From Patescibacteria group bacterium (GTDB lineage: Bacteria; Patescibacteriota; Patescibacteriia; Magasanikbacterales; UBA922), in NCBI GenBank assembly GCA_028687045.1, contig JAQUAW010000004.1:1-54119 (forward strand): a stretch of DNA of 54,119 bases, written 5' to 3'. Below the pieces are notes generated by a model. It searched no databases, was not told the DNA's origin, and saw nothing but the letters and a program-made list of their open reading frames with translations. The translations under genes and the position numbers were made by a program. Below are positions 17,558 through 25,625 of the stretch, one piece after another. Positions within the stretch are counted from its first letter, which is position 1, and every line of letters starts with the position of its first letter.

Positions 17558-18391
17558 CTAAACAAAATCCTTAAAATTTCTCACAAAACCATAAATTTCT
17601 TTTTGTAATTCATGAGGATTATTTATAACTAAGATATGATTTGCTTCAGGGATAACGTTTAATTCAGAATTTTTTATAAGACTATTTATTTTTTTAGCCT
17701 CAAGCATATTGAAAACACTGTCTTTCTCACCTTCAATAATAAGAACTCTTTTTTTGATACTTTTCAAAATTTCTATAGCATCAAATTTGGCAATATTTTG
17801 ATATGTAAATATCCAAGATTTGAAAGTAGTATGAATAATATCTGAAAAAATCCGTTTCACATTCCAATCCCCTGTCCCTACATACTTTTCAAAATCCATG
17901 TGTGAAAAACTTTTTTGACCAGTTTTCATTTTTTCCAAAAAATAATTCAAAATAAAAACAAAAGGTTTGTTTGCCTTAAAAAAATAACGCATTTTTTTTG
18001 GAGCTTTGTAAGTAGTATCTACCAAAATATATGATTGTGCCAAAGTTGGAAACAATTTATGAAAAATAGTTACCACCATACCGCCAAAGCAATGACCTAT
18101 TAAAATAAAATCTTTTATTTTTTCTTTTTTCAAAATTTCAAAGACATCCTTAGCAAAACTTTCTAAATCATAATCGTCCACATTGTCAGGTCTGGCTGAC
18201 TTCCCATGTCCACGAAAATCAATGGCTAAGGTAGAAATACCCTTGCGATGAAAAAAATGTAGCTCTTTGTTCCAAGCTGTCAAATTACCACCAGCACCAT
18301 GCAAAAAAACCAAAAAACCACTATTTTTGTCTTCTTTTACAATATCATAATTTATTTTAACCCCGTCAAAAGAATTTATTTGTTTTTGCAT
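17558..18391 (-). CDS. Alpha/beta hydrolase
   Basis: [26 protein letters not shown] nucleophile elbow. Confidence 0.9.
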   Translation of the reverse strand: MQKQINSFDGVKINYDIVKEDKNSGFLVFLHGAGGNLTAWNKELHFFHRKGISTLAIDFRGHGKSARPDNVDDYDLESFAKDVFEILKKEKIKDFILIGHCFGGMVVTIFHKLFPTLAQSYILVDTTYKAPKKMRYFFKANKPFVFILNYFLEKMKTGQKSFSHMDFEKYVGTGDWNVKRIFSDIIHTTFKSWIFTYQNIAKFDAIEILKSIKKRVLIIEGEKDSVFNMLEAKKINSLIKNSELNVIPEANHILVINNPHELQKEIYGFVRNFKDFV

Positions 18392-18561
18392 AATATATAG
18401 TTAATAACATTATACTATATATTAATTTTTTAAACCATACACGCCCATTATTATAAACAAAAATAATAAAAAAATAACTAATATATTCATATTAATATAT
18501 AGATATTGTATATTATACGAACTTAATGTATAATAACATTAGATTAAGAAATAACGACATT

Positions 18562-19380
18562 ATGATCACAAAAAATATTTTAAAAAATACACAACAAATA
18601 CTATTAGAAAAAAAATATAGTACCAAGACAATCACCACCTATTTATTTTATCTTAAAAAATACCTAGACTTTTTGGAAAACAAAAAACTAACAGACGAAA
18701 CAAAGTCTGTAGAAAAATTTTTGAATTACCAAAAAGAAAACAATAACTCTAATCAAACTTTCAACTTAATTTTAAATATACTAAATTTTTTCCACACAAA
18801 TGTACACACCATTGTAGACAAACTTGATATAAAGTACAAAAAAATAACTAAACAAAAAATCCAAACTCTCACAAAACAACAAATAATTAATATTTTAGAT
18901 AGTACCAGAAATGAAAAACATTTCCTAATTTTCGCATTATCGTATGGTTCTGGGCTACGTTTAAACGAAATAACAACGTTAAAGATAAAAAATATAGATT
19001 TTAAAAAAAATATTATAAAAATTTGTAATAAACAAGGTAGAGAAGTCAGAAAAACCATTTTGCCAAAAAACCTAAAAGAAAAAATAGAAAAATTTATAAC
19101 AGATAAAAAACAGACACAGCTAATTTTTTTGAATAAGGCAGGTAAACAACTTTCTGAAAGATCCTTACAAATGGCTTTCGCCAGAGCATTGATACGCGCA
19201 AAAATCAAAAAACAAACATCTTTTCAAGTCCTACGCCATAGTTTCACTATACATTTACTAGAAAGTGGTATCAATATTGAAAGTTTGCAACAGGTGTTAG
19301 GACACAAAAATATTAGAACTACCAAAAAATATCAAAAAAACACTCACTATAATCTAACTGAAATAAAAAGCCCTCTATAA
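18562..19380 (+). CDS. XerC/D-like tyrosine recombinase
   Basis: GSGLRLNEI, LRHSFTIHLLESG, LGHKNIRTTKKY catalytic motifs; start placed at MITKNIL (track ORF starts at 18526). Confidence 0.9.
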   Translation: MITKNILKNTQQILLEKKYSTKTITTYLFYLKKYLDFLENKKLTDETKSVEKFLNYQKENNNSNQTFNLILNILNFFHTNVHTIVDKLDIKYKKITKQKIQTLTKQQIINILDSTRNEKHFLIFALSYGSGLRLNEITTLKIKNIDFKKNIIKICNKQGREVRKTILPKNLKEKIEKFITDKKQTQLIFLNKAGKQLSERSLQMAFARALIRAKIKKQTSFQVLRHSFTIHLLESGINIESLQQVLGHKNIRTTKKYQKNTHYNLTEIKSPL

Positions 19381-19382
19381 AA

Positions 19383-19398
19383 TGTTCCACGTGAAACA
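19383..19398. promoter_or_regulatory. parS site
   Basis: TGTTCCACGTGAAACA: exact match to TGTTNCACGTGAAACA. Confidence 0.92.
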
Positions 19399-19501
19399 AA
19401 ATAATTAACAATTAGTAATTAATAATGATGAATAAGTAAATATTAAATATTAAGTATTAATTATCAATTTTTAATTATTAATTGTTAGTTATTAATTAAA
19501 G

Positions 19502-19517
19502 TGTTTCACGTGGAACA
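19502..19517. promoter_or_regulatory. parS site, inverted
   Basis: TGTTTCACGTGGAACA: exact reverse complement of the 19383 site. Confidence 0.92.
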
Positions 19518-19598
19518 TTTCCTTTAAACAACAAAAAATGCCTTTACTAGGCATTTTTATATATATTTGTATACAATGGTGTGTACTTTTACTTTTTA

Positions 19599-20011
19599 TT
19601 ATGATAAATATCCAAAACTCATATAAGCTCTATATAAACTCTCTGTTGTTTCCAAAATCTCAGTTGAAGTTATATCTCCCATTCTTTTGCATGAATTGCG
19701 AGAAGATACCACTTCACAGTCAATTATTTCTATATTATCGACGAAGATTTTTCAACATGTGGATATAGACGACTTTAGGTATTACACCTTTTTTGTAATA
19801 AATCATAGACGTTTTCAGCACCACAAGCTTTGTCTTTACTTTTCTTTAGAAAATAAAAAACTACAATTTATACATCTTGAGAGGATTAGCCAAAATTATC
19901 ATTATGATATCTTTTGAGTTCTTTTTCAAATATTAAGGATCTTTCACCTTCAAATTCTGATTTCAAAGACATTTTGTAATATTGTAAAGGAGAGAACTCA
20001 GATTTCATCAT
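19599..20011 (-). pseudogene. Degraded Cys-containing small protein gene with several frameshifts
   Basis: Frame fragments MMKSEFSPLQYYKMSLKSEFEGERSLIFEKELKRYHNDNFG / LILSRCINCSFLFSKE / SKDKACGAENVYDLLQKRCNT / IFVDNIEIIDCEVVSSRNSCKRMGDITSTEILETTESLYRAYMSFGYLS in order. Confidence 0.5.
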
Positions 20012-20144
20012 TTTGTTCAATTATTACAACGATATTATAGCACAAAAAACACCTTTTGTCAAGCAAAAATGTAGCTGTTTGTATATACTACTCTATACAA
20101 ACGTGTCTTTTTATCATTGTGCCCCTGACATGAATCTCCGCCCA

Positions 20145-20185
20145 CAGCCCAAGGCGTGCAGGCAAGGCGAACCAGCCTTGGGCTG
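20145..20185. repeat. Hairpin CAGCCCAAGGC...GCCTTGGGCTG
   Basis: 11-bp perfect inverted arms. Confidence 0.75.
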
Positions 20186-20213
20186 GGAACATTCCTTATT
20201 AATTTTTTAATTG

Positions 20214-20285
20214 TGTCCCCGACATGAGTCGAACATGTGTCTAGGGTTTAGGAAACCCCTATTCTATCCACTGAACTACGGGGAC
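20214..20285 (-). tRNA. tRNA-Arg(CCT)
   Basis: Minus strand GTCCCCG...CGGGGAC; anticodon loop TTCCTAA. Confidence 0.93.
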
Positions 20286-20372
20286 AAGTGATAAATTACA
20301 AAATCAAAATGACAAATTCCAAATACTTTATAGGTGTGCTATAATATCTACATAATTTAATCATACACATCT

Positions 20373-20609
20373 ATGAAAGCCTCTTTCATTAATATTTTAG
20401 GCTGGTACGGTGCTCTAGCCATTTTAATAGCTTTTGCACTGGTAAGTTTCAACACTATCAGCTCAAACTCTTATATTTATCAAGTTTTAAATCTAACAGG
20501 CTCGGTTGGTATCCTTATTAATGCTAAACGTAAAAAGGATTTTCCAGCCGTAGCACTCAATGCTTGTTGGATAATCATAGCTTTGATAGCTTTAATTAGA
20601 TTTTTTTGA
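20373..20609 (+). CDS. Small CBU_0592-like membrane protein
   Basis: GWYGALAILIAFALVSFN...QVLNLTGSVGILINAKRKKDFPAVALN. Confidence 0.7.
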   Translation: MKASFINILGWYGALAILIAFALVSFNTISSNSYIYQVLNLTGSVGILINAKRKKDFPAVALNACWIIIALIALIRFF

Positions 20610-20610
20610 T

Positions 20611-20688
20611 ATGCTCTCTATACTAATAGGTATCTTTGGTGTCATTGCGATAGCTATTGTAGCGTTTTTTTTCGGTAAAAGCAAGTAA
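20611..20688 (+). CDS. Possible 25-aa single-TM microprotein (MLSILIGIFGVIAIAIVAFFFGKSK)
   Basis: Starts 1 nt after the upstream stop; hydrophobic with basic C-terminus; too short for the track. Confidence 0.35.
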   Translation: MLSILIGIFGVIAIAIVAFFFGKSK

Positions 20689-20802
20689 CGAACCATTGTT
20701 AAATGGCTAAATTGTTAAATTGTTGTTTTTTTCTGAGTAGCAATGTAACAATATAGCCATTTAAACGTCTTTGAAAAATAAAATATTAAAAAAATAAAAA
20801 AT

Positions 20803-21924
20803 ATGCAGACATTTATATTAGTAATATTAGCAATCTTACTCCTAGCCACTCTTGCCGGCATTTTTTTTCTTTATCAAAAAGTACAAGATTTGAAAAAACC
20901 AAAAGAAGGTGAACAAAATATGTTTATGCTTTTGCAACAACAAATGCAAGACCTAAACAAAACTCTAGATCAAAAAATGTCTGAGACGCACAAGTCCATG
21001 AATGACACTCAATTCAATATAAATAGAACTATTCAGGATCAATTTGGACAAAATGCCAAAATAATTCAAGGCATATCTAGTCAAAGCAATAAGATGATTG
21101 CCGACATCACAGAGAAACTAACAAGTCTTGATAAAACTAATCAACAGGTTATTGGCTTTTCTGAACAACTTTCAAATTTGGAAAAAGTTTTGAAGCACCA
21201 AAAACAAAGAGGAAATCTTGGTGAAGCAGGACTACAACTTGTCATGGAAAATATGCTACCACCAGGAGCATACGAATTCCAACATAAATTTGACGACGGT
21301 GACATTGTAGACGCGCTTATCATCACCAAAGAAGGTACCATCCCAGTGGACGCCAAATTTTCTCTAGATAATTATCAAAGACTCTTACATGAAGAAAATG
21401 AAGATGCCAGAAAAAAATTGGAAACAGATTTCAAAAATGATTTGAAAAAAAGAATTGATGAAACCAGTAAATATATCAAAACCAAAGAGGGGACGCTTGA
21501 ATTCGCTTTCATGTTCATCCCTTCCGAAGCTATTTATTATGATTTACTAGTCAATGAAGTGGGTGCAGTCAAAGTAAATACCAGAAATCTTATTGACTAC
21601 GCTTTCAATGAGAAAAAAGTCGTCATCGTATCGCCAACAACTTTTGCAGCCTATTTGCAAACTGTTTTGCAAGGTTTACGCGCGATGAAAATAGAAGATG
21701 GTGCCAAAGAAATCCGCAAAAATGTTGAGCAACTTAGCAAACATCTAAATGCTTATGAAGACTTCATGAAAAAACTTGGTATCAGTATGACGACCACAGT
21801 CAATCATTACAATACTGCTTACAAAGAACTTGGCAAAATCGACAAAGATGTCGTGAGAATTACTGGCGGAGAAAAAAGTGTTGAGCCAGAGTTGTTGGAT
21901 AAGCCGAGGTTGGAGGTGGAGTAA
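20803..21924 (+). CDS. rmuC: DNA recombination protein RmuC
   Basis: TM then coiled coil; KQRGNLGEAGLQLVMENMLPPGAYEFQ, IPVDAKFSLDNYQRL, FMFIPSEAIYYDL. Confidence 0.93.
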   Translation: MQTFILVILAILLLATLAGIFFLYQKVQDLKKPKEGEQNMFMLLQQQMQDLNKTLDQKMSETHKSMNDTQFNINRTIQDQFGQNAKIIQGISSQSNKMIADITEKLTSLDKTNQQVIGFSEQLSNLEKVLKHQKQRGNLGEAGLQLVMENMLPPGAYEFQHKFDDGDIVDALIITKEGTIPVDAKFSLDNYQRLLHEENEDARKKLETDFKNDLKKRIDETSKYIKTKEGTLEFAFMFIPSEAIYYDLLVNEVGAVKVNTRNLIDYAFNEKKVVIVSPTTFAAYLQTVLQGLRAMKIEDGAKEIRKNVEQLSKHLNAYEDFMKKLGISMTTTVNHYNTAYKELGKIDKDVVRITGGEKSVEPELLDKPRLEVE

Positions 21925-21932
21925 AAAATAAT

Positions 21933-22745
21933 ATGTCAAAAAAAATTCCCACTCAAAATATTCTACAAGCTTTTGATATTTCTGGAAAACCTGATTTACT
22001 AGATGGTGGACAAGGAACATGTTTTCGTGTTGATAACATTGTACTAAAGCCAACAGACAATCCAATCGAAACAACTTGGCTAGCAGAAATAAATAATAAT
22101 CTCCAAAGTAGTGAATTCCGCGTGCCAAAATATAAAAAAGCCAATAATGATTCTTTTGTTTTTGAAGATTGGACTGCTAGTGAATTTTTGGAAGGTGAGC
22201 ATAAAAAAGATAATTATATAAAAGCTATTGAACTCAGTAAAATATTTCACAATGAATTAAAAGATATAAAAAAACCAGACTGGTTTGATAAAAAAACAGA
22301 CGTGTTCGCTATTGCTGACAAAATTGCTTGGGGAGAATTGCCACTACCAAATTTTGAACCAGCAAAAAAACAACTTGAAAATATTTTTGAATTATTAAAA
22401 GAAAATAATCTTCCTAACCAACTTGTTCATGGCGATTGGGGACCTGGTCAAATATTATTTTCTGATACACTTCCTCCTGCTATACTTGATATTACACCCT
22501 ATTTTAGACCAGCTAATTATCCCATTGCGGATATGTTAATTAGTGCTTTAGCAAATGATAATAAAGATATATCGATTATTAATCTAGGAAAAAATATAAA
22601 AGAATTTGACCAGTTACTTTTGCGAGCACTAGTTTTTCGTACTTGTACTTATATTGAATTTCAAATCCATCTTGAAAATGACCATGATTGGACAGGAGAA
22701 ATTAAAAAATACTTGGATTTATTTGAAGTTATTAAAAACAGATAA
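21933..22745 (+). CDS. Aminoglycoside phosphotransferase/choline kinase-like family protein (TIGR02569-like)
   Basis: LVHGDWGPGQILFSDTLPPAILDITPYFRP. Confidence 0.75.
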   Translation: MSKKIPTQNILQAFDISGKPDLLDGGQGTCFRVDNIVLKPTDNPIETTWLAEINNNLQSSEFRVPKYKKANNDSFVFEDWTASEFLEGEHKKDNYIKAIELSKIFHNELKDIKKPDWFDKKTDVFAIADKIAWGELPLPNFEPAKKQLENIFELLKENNLPNQLVHGDWGPGQILFSDTLPPAILDITPYFRPANYPIADMLISALANDNKDISIINLGKNIKEFDQLLLRALVFRTCTYIEFQIHLENDHDWTGEIKKYLDLFEVIKNR

Positions 22746-22771
22746 TACAACTAGATTCTGAACTTGTTTAT

Positions 22772-22898
22772 ATTTTGTTGAGGACTTTGAATTGAACAAA
22801 TAGGAATGGCAAACGTAAGTTTGCTCCATAGATGACACTTAGCAAAATTACGACTGCCCGCCGTTGGGATGGTTCACCACTCCCAAAACCTCACAACC
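22772..22898. ncRNA. Candidate structured RNA or leader element, strand uncertain
   Basis: Nested hairpins GGCAAACGTAAGTTTGCTCC and TTGGGATGGTTCACCACTCCCAA inside closing arms GTTGAGG/CCTCACAAC. Confidence 0.35.
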
Positions 22899-22927
22899 TT
22901 GACAAAAAACTTAAAATAACCTATACT
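22899..22927 (+). promoter_or_regulatory. Promoter of rpsT
   Basis: TTGACA - 17 nt - TATACT. Confidence 0.8.
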
Positions 22928-23025
22928 AATCACGCTCTCAAAGGTACAAATAATATTTAGGAATAGTTCACCTAAAAATGTACCAAAATAAATTTTTATT
23001 TAAAAAAATTTTACTAAAAACATTT

Positions 23026-23361
23026 ATGCCAATTTTACAAAATGCCAAAAAAGCATTACGCCAAGCAAACAAACGTGCTGAAGAAAACATGGTTTTCAAA
23101 AAAGCTTACAAAGATGCTTTGAAAAAAGCTCGTAAAGCTGTATTAGCTGGTGAAAAAGATCTAACAGAAAAAGTTCGTTTAGCTCAAAAAACACTAGACA
23201 AAGCTGTAAAAAAAGGTGTTTTGAAAGCAAATACTGCTTCTCGTTACCTTTCTAGATTATCTACCAAAGTAGCAACCCCAAAAGTAGAAAAGAAAGCTGT
23301 AAAAAAAGGAACTGTAAAGAAAGTAGCAAAAAAAACTACTAAAAAAGTTGCAAAAAAATAA
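23026..23361 (+). CDS. rpsT: 30S ribosomal protein S20 with Lys/Ala-rich C-terminal extension
   Basis: MPILQNAKKALRQANKRAEEN...TASRYLSRL; start inferred at MPILQ. Confidence 0.9.
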   Translation: MPILQNAKKALRQANKRAEENMVFKKAYKDALKKARKAVLAGEKDLTEKVRLAQKTLDKAVKKGVLKANTASRYLSRLSTKVATPKVEKKAVKKGTVKKVAKKTTKKVAKK

Positions 23362-23427
23362 AATAACGTATAAAATAAATCCTGACTATAAATAAGTCAG
23401 GATTTTTATTTTTTAAAAGATATTTAT

Positions 23428-24438
23428 ATGAGTGAAACAACACCACAATCTAGAGAGATATTGTTTGGTGACGAAACTATAACAAATAAAGATATAAACA
23501 AAGCTTTAGATAATTACTTCGACGATATTGATGAAGATAAAAAAGATCTTACTCCACAAAATCAAAAAGAATTACGTACATGGTTTGCCAAAAACTACAA
23601 AAGATTGATTGCTGGTGAAAAAACAAGAAAATCTAAAAAAGGTGAAACTGTAAAAATTTCTACAGAATTTCAAGACAAAGCTCTAACAGCATCTTTGACT
23701 GAGTTAAAAAAATTAACAGAAAGTACCATAAAAGAAGGACAAGAAAATTTAACTCCAGAGTTATTTAGTCGCTATGGTTCTCAACAAGAATTTAAAAGAA
23801 AAATGGCTGAACTACAAGGCAGTGAAAACGTCGTAGTATTTGTTACTTTTGATTTGGATAATTTCAAAAAAATAAATGACTCTCACACTCATGAAAAAGG
23901 TGATGAATTACTCAAAACAGTAGCCAAAAATTTGGAAGCTACTCTTTCACTAGCCAAAGGTGACGTAGGTATTAGATTTAGTGGTGATGAATATGGTATG
24001 TTTTTGACAATGCCACAAGACAAAATCGCTGATGTAAAAAATGTCTTAGCTAGAATGATAACTAATATAGAACAAAATAGTGAGAGACCAGATGGAAATA
24101 AACAAACATTGAGTGTAGGCTATACTGTAGTAACACCAGAAATGATTTCTGAAAAAGATTTGTTCAAAAACAAACGCGAAGCAGCTGACAAGGCAGGAGA
24201 AATTTCTAAACTAATTAGAACAAAGAATCTTTTAGAAGGTAAAGATGATATTGCTTCAGCTGATAGAATAATTTCGTCAGAGGAGACAGAAACTTATTTT
24301 GAAGAAGGAGAAAAAGAAAAACTTTCTTACATAAGACAGGTCATGCGTCCGATGCAAGAAGTTTTGAAGGAAAAATCAGAAAAAGAAATTGTAGAAATGG
24401 CTTTGCAATGTTATGAAAAATTAGTAGAAAAAAAATAA
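23428..24438 (+). CDS. Cytosolic GGDEF-family protein (SGDEY variant)
   Basis: FVTFDLDNFKKINDSHTHEKGDELLKTVA...GIRFSGDEYGMFL. Confidence 0.85.
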   Translation: MSETTPQSREILFGDETITNKDINKALDNYFDDIDEDKKDLTPQNQKELRTWFAKNYKRLIAGEKTRKSKKGETVKISTEFQDKALTASLTELKKLTESTIKEGQENLTPELFSRYGSQQEFKRKMAELQGSENVVVFVTFDLDNFKKINDSHTHEKGDELLKTVAKNLEATLSLAKGDVGIRFSGDEYGMFLTMPQDKIADVKNVLARMITNIEQNSERPDGNKQTLSVGYTVVTPEMISEKDLFKNKREAADKAGEISKLIRTKNLLEGKDDIASADRIISSEETETYFEEGEKEKLSYIRQVMRPMQEVLKEKSEKEIVEMALQCYEKLVEKK

Positions 24439-24502
24439 TATTCTAAAAAAATTTCAGAATCAATTAACGTAAAGAATAGTTTAAAAAGTTTATCTTTAGA
24501 AA

Positions 24503-24522
24503 CCTGCCTGCCGGCAGGCAGG
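24503..24522. repeat. Perfect 20-bp palindrome CCTGCCTGCCGGCAGGCAGG
   Basis: Identical copy at 28389. Confidence 0.9.
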
Positions 24523-24544
24523 GATCCCTCGTCGTATTCTCGAT

Positions 24545-25522
24545 TCAAGATGACGGTAATGTACCCACAAAAACATCCAACAAAAAAGACTGACCACCCT
24601 GGCCGGTCTTTGTTTTTGTATCCATTTCAAGTAACTTCAAATAAATATCTTTTATTTGATTTAGAGTATAGCGTTTCACAAAGGAAAAAGATTTGGTCAC
24701 AACAAAAGGATGAAGCCCGAGCATCTTAGCCAAATCACTGCTACTAATATTATTTTGTTTTTCAAAAACCTCACGCATCTCAAGTAATATTCTAAACTGA
24801 CGCAAAATCATGGCAAAAATAAATTGAGCATCTTCACCATTTTCATATTGTTTGCGAATCATTTTGAAAGCTTTGGTTTTTTGTCCGGCGACAATAGCAT
24901 CTACTAGATTGAAAATATTATCATCTACTTTTTCCTCTACAAATTTCTGTACATCACTCAAATTTATTTCTTCGTTTGTATATGAAATCAATTGATTTAT
25001 AAGAGTTGAAAGTAACCACATGTCACTACCAAAATTTGAAGAAAGAAAATTCAAAGCCTTCATTTCAATCTTACCTCCACGAGAAACAATTTCACTTTTT
25101 ATCCAATTTGATAATTCAAAACTTTTTAATTCGGGAAAAACTTGAGCAAATTTTTCTTTTTTCAATTTTTCAAAAAGAGTCTTGGCATTTTTGGTTTTGA
25201 AAGTGTCATTTCCTTCCCAAAACAAAACGATATTTTCTTCTGGCAATCTATTTTCCTCAATACGAGCCAAAATCTCCAGTAAAAAATCTTTATGGTCACT
25301 AGTTGATAACAAATTTTTTAGCACGATCATTTTTTTGTCTGCCAAAAAAGGTGAAGTCAAAAGTTGTTGCATAATATTACCACTAGTTTCTTTTTCACAG
25401 TCAAGTTCAACAACATTGTAACCTTGTGGATCACGCTCAAGCTTAAATTTATCAACCATTTTTTTTAGTTGTTGTTTACTGCGGAAAGTGTCTTTGCCGT
25501 ATAAAAATATAATCATAAACAA
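24545..25522 (-). CDS. holA: DNA polymerase III delta subunit
   Basis: FLYGKDTFRSKQQLKKM, clamp-loader delta architecture, LHPFVVTKS. Confidence 0.88.
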   Translation of the reverse strand: MFMIIFLYGKDTFRSKQQLKKMVDKFKLERDPQGYNVVELDCEKETSGNIMQQLLTSPFLADKKMIVLKNLLSTSDHKDFLLEILARIEENRLPEENIVLFWEGNDTFKTKNAKTLFEKLKKEKFAQVFPELKSFELSNWIKSEIVSRGGKIEMKALNFLSSNFGSDMWLLSTLINQLISYTNEEINLSDVQKFVEEKVDDNIFNLVDAIVAGQKTKAFKMIRKQYENGEDAQFIFAMILRQFRILLEMREVFEKQNNISSSDLAKMLGLHPFVVTKSFSFVKRYTLNQIKDIYLKLLEMDTKTKTGQGGQSFLLDVFVGTLPSS

Positions 25523-25625
25523 TCCGGATATACGGATAATCCGGATGTTCCGGATGTGACCGTAGTTTGGTTATTTTAAAAATAAAAAAGTATTTAAGTG
25601 ATAAAGTGATTAGGTGATTAGGTGA

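Noticed and set aside
19420-19500. AT-rich repeat between parS sites considered as an independent transposon end pair
   Set aside because: No ORF inside and no target-site duplication seen; the parS explanation accounts for the ends
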